NCBI GenBank assembly: GCA_015501605.1 | Contig: JADNRZ010000004.1 | Span: 434,001 to 498,000, forward strand | DNA: 64,000 bases | Direction: 5' to 3' | Origin: Panaeolus papilionaceus | Taxonomy: Eukaryota; Basidiomycota; Agaricomycetes; Agaricales | Shown: in pieces, positions 1-11,113 of the stretch | Position numbering within the stretch: position 1 is the stretch's first letter | Layout of the letters: each line of letters begins with the position of its first letter | Program-made: the position numbers and the translations under genes | Notes under the pieces: generated by a model | Told to the model about the DNA's origin: nothing | What the model saw: the letters and a program-made list of their open reading frames with translations, nothing else | Databases searched by the model: none

Positions 1-1645
1 GTGACTGATCATGGAGAGGAACGCTCGTATATGGCTGATCTACTTGCATGCCATTTGAAGGAGGACTGTTCTGTGTGGCCACCATGGTCGACTCCAGTTG
101 TGTCTGTTCCAAAGATGGTGCAACATTGTTTTGCATGTCCACGTCCATGTCTGCACATGTTTGCGTTTTGTTGTTGAAATCGTCGACCTCCCTTTGATGC
201 TCAGGGAATGAAAGAACAGTCGCTTGAGCTTGACCCGACGTGGAACTTGAATTCGCCATATCCTTCCTGGGAGATGTTTCCTCGTGACCTAGAGAGGAAT
301 GATTGACGATCGTCGAAGACGAGACCGACGCAGGTGCAGAGACCACAGGTTGGTGAACAACAGTTGCAATGGGTATTGGTCCTGACGTGCTTGTTGTTGG
401 AGCGGCTTGTGCAGACTCTTTTGAATCTGTCAGTAATTGTACCTCAGTGGTTTCCCAATGGCCATTACCTTTTCGAAGGGGCTCTGGGGTAACTGAACTG
501 GTATCTGACGGTAGGAACACTGAATGCCATCAGAAGTGATTCATTCGAGGATAGAGCTAAACCTACAAGGTGTGGATGGCTGACTAGCCTTTTTCTTTTG
601 CAAAAAACTCTGGACATCCTGACTATAGAGTTCTTGATAGTCTAGGGTTTTCCGTTTTTTCACGATTTTCTTTTGAGTCGGTTTAGTGACTGCACTGGTG
701 ACAATTTGTTGAGGCTTAGGCGGAAGTGTGGAAGTAGGCAGCGACGAAGGTGCAGGTTGGGATGCAGAAGCACCTATGGGACGGGGTGACGGCAAGGAAT
801 TTGTATTATGGGCCTGATTCGAAGCGCTTCCGTTTAAAGTGGGACTGGAAGATGATGATACCTGTACGGCCAATAGGTAAACGTCTCATTAATATCAATA
901 TTTTTTGCCACACCATTGAAGCCTGCGTGTTCGAAACCAAGGGTAAAGTGGGTTGTTGATGTCTGACTCCCGCTAGAGGCACAGTCGATTGGTAATTTGG
1001 TCGTGATGGTAGGGATACGGGGTTGGGCGGAAGAGTATAGCTTGATGGCATATGCATAGAGGTGGCGGATAAACCCTCTGTATTATGCGTGACGGTTTCT
1101 CTAAGCTTGAACAAGTGGGCTATCATTAATGCAGGTTAGACATATTGGGTTTCACGGTCAATGAAAACCGAGGAAGACATACCGGACAGGGATGGCTCAA
1201 CAAAAAAGACAGAAAAAGGCTCAACAGCTCTAACCATAGCTGCATAAGCGGCTACCATTTCATTATTTGGGAATTGATCAACATGAAAGGACTTTGAAAA
1301 TTCATCATGGAGGCCTAATGTCCGACGTAAATTTGCTTGTGCAACCTTGGAAGACGATCAATAAATGACATGCATATGATAAAAGGGAAACTCACCAGAA
1401 GCAAACCGATAATCTAAATTAAATAAATCAGTTAAAACCTTCAAGTTCTATGACCAAAGCGCACCTAGACGAACCTCCTGTCTCGCTTCAGGGTAATATG
1501 CCTTGCTGTCTCCCAACCATTTTGCAAATCTTGTAGCGTATTGGACAAAATCTTGAGGATTTCTACTCTTGAATATGGAATTATAACGAGCAAATAGTTT
1601 TCTATTGCTTTCATACACTGCATCTGGAGGACCAACGATAGACAT
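1..1645 (-). CDS. Unrecognised multi-exon protein, 3' end off the window
   Basis: I do not recognise the family. The N-terminal part (exon from about 1645 to 1465) begins M-S-I-V-G-P-P-D-A-V-Y-E-S and is a charged, probably helical segment. A second folded-looking stretch at about 1350-1185 reads V-A-Q-A-N-L-R-R-T-L-G-L-H-D-E-F. From about 1126 down to base 1 the protein becomes Ser/Thr/Pro/Gln-rich, with a basic patch K-K-I-V-K-K-R-K-T near 660, like a disordered regulatory tail. The tail frame stays open to the window edge if 47-52-nt introns are removed near 820-870 and 520-566. An alternative start at 1801, spliced over an intron into the same frame, would overlap the phosphodiesterase start codon on the other strand. 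The exon joins around 1380-1465 are not resolved. A real gene is likely; the function is unknown. Confidence 0.5.
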
Positions 1646-1799
1646 GAATCTGAAGTAAATAGCAAGTAGTAAGTAGTCAGGTATCAATTGACCCTGGAAA
1701 TAAATGTGTCGCCCGCGTGAGCATTTATGTATAGCTGTGCCGCTAACAACTTACCCAACAGAGACAATGCCGCTATAGCTTTCCTTATTCTTGTTCTTC

Positions 1800-3148
1800 A
1801 TGCACCAAGCCTCATCCAAAAACACTATTGCGTTCGACTTTGTCGTAGTAGGCGCAGGTGGAGGTCCAGATGAGACAAATCTATCTGCGTATGTCAATTT
1901 ATCAAAATTTATTCCATAGTTCATCTCAAACGACGAGCTGTTTTTAGTTATCTCGTCAAGCCACACAACACGAGCTGGGAGGATGGTATTGTCGCACTGG
2001 AAGCAGGTAATATTGACCTATTAACACTTCGAACAATGTTCTAATTATTATTATAGGCTCTGGGCAAGGTACTCTAGCCCAATTGCTTCGCATCAATCCG
2101 AACATCTTTTCCAAGCCGGAGGTCAAGGATAAGAGATACACCGCTCCAGAAATATACTCATTCGTTAGGTTAGCTCTATCACACTAATGCAATATTCACT
2201 CTTCGCTCACTAGTTGTTCTATACTAGATGCTTCCTTGTTACACATGCGCACCTCGACCATATCAATAGCCTCATAATCTCAGCAGGTTCACTCAAGGGT
2301 GCCAGAAAGCGTATTTATGCCTTGAAGAGCGTTCTGAAGGACATTGAAACTGTCTTTTCAGATAGAATCTGGCCTAACCTTGCTTCATGGAAGGAAGAAG
2401 ATGAGGATTATAAGCTCCTGTACTCAACGTGAGTCATGAACCACCATCCGCAACGCAATACTAACGTCTTCATTATAGTCTTGCCGCCGACGGGCGATAC
2501 AAACGAGTGTGCTCTGACATCAGTGTTCAATCCATCCCTCTCAACCACGGTTGCAATTCCCTGGGTCAATATACCTCCACCGCATTTTTCGTGAGGCATG
2601 ACCCAACTTCGCAAGAGTTTATCTTTTTCGGTGACGTCGAACCGGATTCACTCGCACATACGCCACAAACCATCAATGTGTGGCGGGCAGCTGCTTCCAA
2701 AATCCCTACCAGACTTTCCACCATCTTTATCGAATGCTCCTGGCCATCTGGTCGCAAAGATGAACTATTGTTTGGCCATCTAACCCCAGAACATCTGGTC
2801 AATGAGTTGATCGCTTTGGCCACCGAGGTCGTCAAATACAGACAAACCAGCGTGCAGACCGAGGGACGGCGACGTCCTCGCAAAAGGCAAAGGAAAAACT
2901 CTCTGACAATAGCTGACCTTGCCAATGCGCTCGACGGCGTTCGTGTATACGTTATACATTGCAAAGACGACTTGGACAATACTTCCAGTCTCCCTGTAAG
3001 ACAAGTTATTGTTCAACAGGTTCGAAAGCTTGTCGAGGACAAGAAATTGGGTGCCCAAGTTCTTGCAGCCGAGCAAGGCATGCACATTGGTGAGAGTCTC
3101 ACATCTTCGTTCAAGAATAAGAACTAATACGCTCTTCCAGAAATCTAG
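1800..3148 (+). CDS. PDE1: Class II 3',5'-cyclic-nucleotide phosphodiesterase
   Basis: This is a low-affinity cAMP phosphodiesterase of the metallo-beta-lactamase fold, which hydrolyses cAMP to AMP and so limits PKA signalling. Six exons join in phase (1800-1888, 1948-2006, 2057-2168, 2228-2428, 2479-3089, 3141-3148) to give 359 residues, the usual size for the family. Diagnostic pieces are the N-terminal F-D-F-V-V-V-G-A-G-G-G-P, Y-L-V-K-P-H, W-E-D-G-I-V-A-L-E-A-G-S-G-Q-G, the metal-binding T-H-A-H-L-D-H about 85 residues in, and L-N-H-G near the middle. The last coding exon is only 8 nt and gives the family-like ending G-M-H-I-E-I; without that splice the frame reads on to a false stop at 3125. 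The ATG at 1800 is the first one in frame with the glycine-rich start. Confidence 0.9.
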
Positions 3149-3501
3149 GTCTTTTGTATTGCTTCTCTGCCATTTTTATGTCCTGATATGTTTCACGAAC
3201 CCCACTGTATCATTAGTTTGTATACCCTGAATGTAGCCTTAGCACTCCCTGTACTCAGCCTCCTTGCCTTCTCACTCTCTGTACTTATTAGCACAAGCTC
3301 GGTATCAAAGTTCACTCGATTAGCTCCGTCATGTAAAGTCGTCATTACAATAAACTATCATGATGATGAATGAATGACCTACGAGTGGACACTGGCTTCA
3401 AAGAAACCAGGTAATGAAGGACTATAAAGGGGTCTACAAATAGCGAAAAAAGAGCCGCGAAAGTGAATAATAAAACAAACAAAGTAAAAGAAACGAAAAT
3501 A
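3149..3501. other. Convergent intergenic region
   Basis: This 353-nt stretch lies between the stop codons of the phosphodiesterase (+) and the striatin gene (-). I see no coding potential; it probably holds both 3' UTRs. The part next to striatin (about 3460-3500) is A-rich. Confidence 0.6.
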
Positions 3502-6292
3502 TTATGATGAAGCATATAATTTGACTACTCCATCAGCACCACTGCTCGCCATGAAAGGTAATGAAGGGTGGAACTCCACATCCAGCACGCCCTCTCGTGC
3601 CTTCTCGCGATGCGTTGTTACTTCCTGGACGCACGATCGTGATCCCAGAATGTCCCAGAACCGGATGGAGCAATCGTGACTGCCGGAAACCAGCGAAAAG
3701 CCAGCTGGATCAATGGAGAGTGATGTAACACCATCCAGATGAGCAACCATGGAGTGTGTGCATTGACCTGAGGGACATTGATGAGAAAATGGGTCATGCC
3801 TCAAGAATGATAACCTTACCTGTACTGAGGTCGAAGAGGCGAATGTATTTGTCTTCGTGGGCAGTCGCCAGAATGGACATGGTTGGATGCGACGCGATGC
3901 GGTTAATCTGAGTAGATACAGTCCCATCTATAAAAAGAAAGTTGAGCATTGCAACCGTACTTGATACGATAAGGTGACAAACCATAGGTAGAATCACTCT
4001 CCAGTCGTTGTAGCTCTATGCCAGTTTCGATATCAAAGATTTTGACAATTGCATTTTGATACGCAACTGCAACCTTCTTTAGATCGGTTTTAAGCGCCTC
4101 AACCGCGGTCGCCCCTGGTACATTAGGGTTCTCTACTAGTTCATCTTGGGTTTCGACACCGTGCCAGCCCCAGGTCAGCTTGAGTGAACCACCACCTGAT
4201 GGCCCACTGACATCCCAGACCTTTACAGACCCTTCGGCACCGCAACTAATCAGTGTGCTCTCATCTCTGACAAGAGCAAGATCCCAGACTGCATCGGTGT
4301 GTCCAATTAACTCTCCTCGTGAACGTGTTTCGTCGTACGGGGCATAGGTTGTGTGCGAGTTAACTGGGAGTGCCCAGACACGAATGGACGAGTCTAATGA
4401 GGCTGAGTAGAGGAGTTGTTTGGAGGGTGAGTGAATAAGGCGAGTGATTGCAGCCGAGTGCCCGCGAAGAGTTAACTGAGGCTCAACCTCAGTGGTAGGG
4501 CGAGACCTGAAAGAGCGCAATCAGTGGTGAGCAAAAATCTAAGCGTCAACAGTGACTTACGTGGAAGAAGCAAGACTGGCGACATCCATGCGCCAGATTT
4601 TGACTGTGCAGTCGTCACCTCCAGTCGCAAGGCATAGTTCGGTGGGATGGAAGGCAAGAGCTCTGACAGCATCAAGATGACTATATAGTGCATTTGTTAA
4701 CATTTGTGATCACGATGGCGTAAAATTAAGAGAAAAAAACCAACTTTCTTAAGGTGCGTTTCGCCTTCCAAATCTTGGTGCCTTCTCCATCACCGACCAA
4801 AGAACTTTCTTCGTCCTCAGGTTCTACTTCTTCATCCTTCATATCTTCCCCGTCCTCTATTCTCCTATCCCAAGGAGTAGAAGACTCTGAAGTGGAGGAC
4901 TCTCTGGCGAGTTTGGCCTTCTCTGCGGCTTCATTAGCCAGACGCAGCTTCTCCTTCCACTCTCCAGCATCATCGGGGCGGAAGATGGCTGTCGATTGAC
5001 GGTTGTCCGACTCAGGTTCGCGTTCCTTCTCAGGTAAAGGGGTGGAGGTGGCGACTGGAGTTTGGTTTGTTGATGGAGGTGGTATATTATGATTTAACGA
5101 AGATTGTTGTTGTGACATACCAACATTGTTTCGTTCGCCAATGGGTACCTGTGGTGCTGCTGAGGGGGTTTGGAGGGCTACAGGATTGGAACCTGCCAGT
5201 GGGGCAACTCCGTTTACTATGGAATACTCTTTGCCAGCCTCTGGCAAGACTTTTCTTGGACGCCCATTATAAGCAATTTGGTCGAAGGAAGGAACGTTAG
5301 GCAGTGAAAGAGGAGCCGATGGATTGTTCATTAGTGGTCTGTTTGGTAGCGGGTTCATGGCCTGTGGTGAGGTAAGATACGAAATTTCTTGTAAACATCT
5401 ACATGAAATGATGTCAACAAAGACATGAAAAAGAAGGAAAAATAAGTAAACCGACTGCTTCAGATAATCACGGCTCCGTGCTCTGCTTTTAGGATCCCTG
5501 CCTGGAGGAGGCTTGGCAAGACCTGCAACAGTTCCACCGCCAGCGAGACTTGCCCAATTGCCTGTTCCCCAGGAATTCGGTCTCCCTGCAGGTCCTTGAT
5601 TGGATGCACCATTCGATAGTCTACTATCCGGTAGTGGAGAGCCTTTTCATACAAGTTAGAAAGGAATTGTGAAGTCGCCGATTGGGATATACCTTCACTT
5701 CGGGGTGAACTCCCTCCGCTGTCACCTTTTTGACTGTTGGAGTCATCCTTGTTAGATGAATGCGCAGGGTTGGCTTGAATGGCACCGAGTTTTGAGGAAA
5801 GGGTTGACTGAGCTGGTGGTGCTGAGAGCTGTTTGGTTCTTTGGGTTGACTCGTCACGTCAAGAAGGGGCGGAAGAGAGGCAGACGACATACCGCTCCAT
5901 TCGAAGAGCATACTCTAGCATTTTTATACGCCTCATTAAGTCTAATTTTACATTCTCGAAAGACCTGCGTTCACCCTCCAGCAAGGCAATTCGAGCCTTA
6001 TGAAGATGTTTGAAATTAGGAGTTGTTGGGGTTAAAGAGTAAGAACAGAGAAGTATAAACTGACCCTCATTTCTGCGCGCTCGATCTCCCATTCATTTCT
6101 ATCACGCTCATAGCGCCTCCATTCTGTCTGAAGATAATGTAGAACGCTTGAAAGGTTAAAGTCCTGGCCGTTCTGAGGTGGCGGAGGAGGAATTGAATTC
6201 TGCTGTTGTTGGTGACCCTGAGACTGCTGCTGTTGTTGTTGATGTTGCTGCTGCTGTGAGCTTTGCTGTAGACTTTGTAAAGGACCCAACAT
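3502..6292 (-). CDS. PRO11: Striatin-family WD40 scaffold (STRIPAK complex)
   Basis: Striatin is the regulatory-subunit scaffold of the STRIPAK complex, linking PP2A to kinases and membrane-bound partners; in filamentous fungi it governs hyphal fusion and fruiting-body development. The first exon starts M-L-G-P-L-Q-S and has a Gln-rich run, followed by the signature striatin helix (F-N-L-S-S-V-L-H-Y-L-Q-T-E-W, then R-R-Y-E-R-D-R-N-E-W) that continues as a coiled coil through about 5860 (A-R-I-A-L-L-E-G-E-R-R). A Pro/Ser/Asn-rich linker spans about 5900-4750. At least six WD40 repeats follow, with clear W-D/W-A ends (V-W-D-V-S-G, F-W-D-I-L-G), and the protein ends A-D-G-V-V-K-L-Y-A-S-S. About nine exons. 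The long divergent linker is normal for fungal striatins. Confidence 0.88.
6203..6270 (-). repeat. CAG/CAA polyglutamine tract in striatin exon 1
   Basis: Mixed CAG/CAA codons on the minus strand encode a glutamine-rich run broken by His, Ser and Gly, just before a run of five prolines. The mixed codons make it less slippage-prone than a pure CAG tract. Confidence 0.85.
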
Positions 6293-6549
6293 GAGGTCAA
6301 CGAAGAAAGAGGAAGAAGACTATGAAAAATCAAGTTAGTAGTCGTAGTCGTAGTCTTAAGTCTTAACAGTGACAGTAGCAGTTAGACTGTTCACACTTTG
6401 GATACAAATAAACACAAATTCAATTAAAATCATATCAACAATCCTCCTCCTCATGATCATCCTTTATTACAACTAATACAACTACTTCTTTCCAGATCTA
6501 TTTTATTTCATCTTATTAGTTTGAATTTTATCTTCTTTTTATAAAACAC

Positions 6550-6903
6550 CTACTTTTTAATTCCACCAGTACCACCCATAGGTCCACCTATTAAAACAAA
6601 ACAATCATCGCAAATCCTCAAACAAACACCCGTTATCATACTCACCCTTCAAAGCTGCAAAAACAATCAATACAACATTCATAACCATAATATTAAAATG
6701 TACCAACCTTTTTCACGGGCAGCTTTCAATGCATCTTCTTCAGCCTTTTTCTTCTTCTTGAACTCGACATCATCCTCAGTGTCCTCCTTCTTCTCCTTCT
6801 TGGGAGCCTATTGCTGAAAATTTAGAGATATAAATAAATAAAAAGATATATATCGACTACGTGCCTTGAGAGGCTTGAGTTTACCGCCTTGTCTGGTGGA
6901 CAT
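6550..6903 (-). CDS. TMA7: Translation machinery-associated protein 7
   Basis: TMA7 is a very small, Lys-rich, ribosome-associated protein conserved across eukaryotes. Four exons (6865-6903, 6708-6807, 6646-6654, 6550-6587) total 186 nt and give 61 residues. The protein starts M-S-T-R-Q-G-G-K-L-K-P-L-K-A-P-K-K and ends G-G-P-M-G-G-T-G-G-I-K-K, both close to the TMA7 consensus. Two splicing features are unusual. Intron 1 (6808-6864) only keeps the frame if it starts with GC instead of GT. Exon 3 is only 9 nt (C-TTT-GAA-GG on the sense strand), flanked by a textbook acceptor and a GTGAGT donor. The gene lies in tandem behind striatin's promoter and divergent from the hydrolase at 7142. Confidence 0.9.
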
Positions 6904-7141
6904 GGTTCAAAGGGAGAAAGGTAATTGTGTTGAGCTTTAACCCGACCACGCTCTTTGCTACGTACTTATCGATTCTTCTCACTGCACCGCCCCCCAAATC
7001 TGTACACGTGACATTCGGATTCTTCCTTTATCGTCGAGTCAGTCTGATGTTATTATTAAGATTCTACAACTTGTCCCGCTCTATCTGCTCATTCTATCGA
7101 CTCTACAGGTTGTCTGGTCTTTACAACAAATTTATTTTACC

Positions 7142-10100
7142 ATGCAGGACTCTTGGAATATTAGCATCTTGTCGACCTGGGATGTAAGCTAAGGTCTATT
7201 AACCTAAGCCTATCAAATCTTGCTAGCAGGCTCTACTTTTATTCAGGTTCTGGGCCCTTTTCCCATTCACGCCCGTGAACAGCATTTTCTCTCTCCTTCG
7301 TTCCCTCTGGACCGTAAATCACTATTTGGGTCATAATCTTTTTATTATCTCACATTTGTACTAGTTTCAAGAGAGATCGACTATAACCAGTCTTGGCCGT
7401 CATCTAATGCTCACAATGGTATTGTTAATTGGTCGTCAACCACTTGCAATGAGCTTGGGAACATCGAGGTTTCTTTTCCCGATATTCCGTATGTCACTCA
7501 TACACCTCGGTCACTCACACTCTTGTTTAAACAACTTGTACAGCTGGGCTTACCTTCGCGCCAGCAATGGATGGGCAGCCTTGCAACATCATGCGGTTTT
7601 AAGGACAACACTGACTGTATACCCACCACGCACAGCTGATGCGACTACCCACCGTCCCGTGTTGCTTGTAAACTTAAAACAGGCTTCCTACTTTGCGCTT
7701 AAGCCTCAAATCAAAGATGACCCACTATATATACCTGAATGGTACCCGGGAAATATCTATCAACTAGAACGTGCCCTCCCTTGCCTAGTTCCCCTTCCTG
7801 ACGCCATTTCACTTACAGAGCCTACGTCCTTTGACCTCTTCGTTAGCGGGGATTATGAGGTATCCCTGTTGTGCCTGTTGTGCATTTCGTAGCCGAATGA
7901 CAAGCTCTATCTGGCAGATCAGACTATTTGGAGACCCCAAAGCAAAAGGGAGTGACATCCCCATACAGCGAATTCAACTCGAGATTTCTTTGCAGGATAC
8001 TTCATCCAACATAGTTCACCTTCCTCTGCATGACATCGTCCCTCAGTTTGTCGCAGGTTATCCATTCAGTCAACCTATCGGGATTGCGCTGCAAAACCTA
8101 GGCAAACCGTTTACTGTCGTAGGAGTAGAGGCACTTCATGATGAGGTACGCACGCAGCAGCCTTTTGCGTTGCCTTGGACATCTGTCAATCCTTGTGTAA
8201 AGATAATTCACCTTTCACTCGTCAATGATGACACATATACCGTCGCCTCTGGTCAAACGCGAGTAATTCCAATGTTGCTGCACACAACTTCACCCTGGTT
8301 CAAGAAAACTTTGGACCTCATCATCAAGTTGGAATCGAATGATACAATTGTAACATTCCCGATCACTGTCAAGCTTACTCACCATAAGTCGTGGATAGTG
8401 GGTGTGCGACAAATTATTACAGGGACATTTTTGTTCGGCCGTTCTTCTCCCAGCTTTTTCGTAGCCATGCCACCTCGCCTGCAAAGCCAAGACATGCATC
8501 CCCCGATTTTAGCTTTGCGTCAGTGAAATATCACACCCTCGTAAACCCTCGGACGCTAAAAAACCTTGACAGACGGTGCTGGTGTGGACATTATTGGTCA
8601 CGACTTTTGGCCACAATCGATGCCCGATAATAAGTTTAGTTGGGCCGTTATGGCCGTTGGTAGAACATCATGGGTATGTGGTTATTCATGCTCGTGTATG
8701 GTCACCAATGACAAGAATGAAAATTTTAATAGGGGTTGGACTGGCATGGTCCAAGTGCTGATGATGCTTGGGATGCGGTTCGCGGCCTTGGAGAAGCTTT
8801 AAAACACCACAAGCAGCATTGCGACTGCCCCTGGTCTTACTCGTCTGATATTCCTGTTGTCTTACTTGGACATTCAAATGGTGGACAGGGGACATGGTAC
8901 ATGGCCTCGAGATACCCCGACCGGGTTCGTGCAGGTATGTATGTTTCGTCTTATGGCCGCGGGGTCTCAATTCGAATGATAATTTGCTCGATAGCCGTTC
9001 CAGCTGCCGGATACATCAAATCACAGACATACGTTCCGCTAATTTTGTCAAGGTGAGCTAGGTGTGATGGTTTATACGATCTCGTTAAAGCGGCTTCGAA
9101 ATTTTTGGGTATCACAGAAGCAGCCATTTTATCGACCCTGCCCTGCGAGCAATCCTGGAGTCGTCATTGACGCCCGACGACAATGACCTGCACCTCAGCA
9201 ATCTCGTGGACACTGCAGTTCTCGCGATTCATGGGTGAGTCAGCTAAAAACGGAGACAGCATCCATAGTATGACCGCTGAATCAAGTTATATGCGTCCTT
9301 TTAACAGAAGCGATGACGGAAATGTTCCCAGCTGGCATTCTCGAGAACTGATGGCAACAATGCATTCTTGGAATTTCACCAGCACCGATAAAAAGTTCGT
9401 CTAATTTAGAAGCGCTTGCGTTGTTTTTTGACATGTTAAACGTTGTGCTGCTCCCCCAGGTATCATGAGGACATGGGCGAGGATCATTGGTACCCGAATG
9501 TTTTGAATAACTCCCATGTCCAGGCATTTGTCGACCGATATACTTTGCGGGGCGAGGTAAAGGCCGAGGTCGATGACAAGTTCACTCTAACGACGTCAGC
9601 ACCTCACCACAGTGGATCGTTAAGGGGTTGGAGGATTGTCGAATTGATAACTCCGGGACGGTAAACCCACACGCATCTGATGGCCGAAACATGTGAGACT
9701 GACGAACCATTCAGTCTGGGAAGGCTGACTGTTAAGAGAACGTTTACTGATGCCTCGAATGGTATCCCGCACTATGAAATCGAAACGAGCAACGTCCGTC
9801 ACTTTTCTACCCCGCCGTCAGTCAATCGAAATGTTTTACTTCGTGTGGATGACTCCGTCATATCGAATGATGCCCGAAGCAATGATGATGTCACGTCGTT
9901 GCATCTTGACGACGAAGGACATTGGCACTGGAAGGTAATTTCCAACCACAACATTTGTTTGAAACATTCGCGCTGACACTGCCGACAATTTTTTCTGTTT
10001 TTCGGAAAGATTTGTGAAACGGTCACTTACAAACAGCCCCCGGGCCGTGTGCAAGCCATCCTCACCTCGCCAGGTCCAATTACGATCGTAACGACGTCTG

Positions 10101-10786
10101 CAGTTGATACAGGAGAGTACTCAGTTGCATTACGGGTAGCGTATGTTCTCTACCTGTATCACCGTATCGATTCAGAGATTATCGATGAAGAGGAGGCGAT
10201 ATCTCGAACCCAGCGGGGTACATGGTCAGCAGGCAATGTAGTGTTGATAGGAACTCCGAGATCGCAGTTTATCCGAAGTATGTTGGCATCCCGAAACACT
10301 CCCATCAGGGTCACAGTCGAGGGAACTGGTTTTACGGTCAAGTCAAGGCCATTCAAACGGGATGACCAAGGTCAGTGACTACCCTTGCAGGTCTGGAGTA
10401 TGGTAGGAAATCCGCAGTCCGTCGTGATATCTAACTTGAGACAGTCTCCGATTCGTGTCCAAACTGACTCAAATCTTTTCTAGCAATTATATTTACACAT
10501 TCCCATCCAACTCGAAACGACTCCTTGGTGCTCTGTTTGCTTTATCATACACGAGGTGGCTTAGAACGCGCAGCTCGATTGTTCCCTTATCGTACAGGGA
10601 TCCCGCTCCCGGATTGGGCCGTTCTCAGCAGCAAAATGGATGACATAGGAGCAGGAGGCATACTTGGGGCAGGGTGAGTTTATCCGCAGTTGTAGGTGTT
10701 CTCCTTATTATGTCACTAACATGAGTTTGTGAAGTGTGTGGGGAAATGACTGGTCTTTTAGCGAATCTATGTCCTGGATTTATTGA
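7142..10786 (+). CDS. Serine alpha/beta-hydrolase, prolyl-oligopeptidase-like (peptidase S9 superfamily)
   Basis: This is a large multi-exon hydrolase of a type common in agaricomycetes. The N-terminal part reads D-S-W-N-I-S-I-L-S-T-W-D, then V-L-G-P-F-P-I-H-A-R-E-Q-H-F. The catalytic domain carries H-G/D-G-A-G-V-D near 8570, W-H-G-P-S near 8740, the nucleophile elbow G-H-S-N-G-G near 8880, a candidate catalytic Asp in H-G-S-D-D-G-N-V-P near 9300, and the His in E-D-H-W-Y-P near 9485. The C terminus is spliced to G-V-W-G-N-D-W-S-F-S-E-S-M-S-W-I-Y. Substrate unknown: peptidase or esterase. ATG 7142 is the first in-frame ATG, but the same frame upstream (7049-7108) is open and hydrophobic, so a signal-peptide exon may be missed. 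The 3' end converges on the amylase-like gene. Confidence 0.75.
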
Positions 10787-11113
10787 ATACAACGCAAAAA
10801 TGTGTACTGTTAAAAAAATATGTCCAAAGGGCATTGGGGTTCGGTGAGAGGATGTGAATGAGGATACAGAATAAGTATTACAAGTATATATATTTAAAGA
10901 TATTTTATTCAATTGAGTGGAACAATGTCCTTGCCACTTGGAAATCAGACAAAAAAACGCCAGATTACAAGGAACAAAAATAATGGTAGCGTTTAAATCG
11001 TAATTTGTGATGAAAATGATAAGTGTCTTAACCTGTCCTAGCATTGTGCAAATAGCTACAGATGAAAGAAGAATCGGGGTACCAGTGGCATGAAGTGCAA
11101 AAAAAGCAATGAA
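10787..11113. other. Convergent intergenic region
   Basis: These 327 nt lie between two convergent stop codons. The sequence is AT-rich (TATATATTTAAAGATATTTT around 10886), as expected for fungal 3' ends. No gene seen. Confidence 0.6.

Noticed and set aside
1751..1966. Minus-strand open frame covering the phosphodiesterase start
   Set aside because: It is antisense to exons 1 and 2 of the phosphodiesterase, whose spliced frame and glycine-rich motif are convincing.
2566..2979. 137-codon minus-strand frame inside the phosphodiesterase
   Set aside because: Antisense shadow of the large fifth exon.
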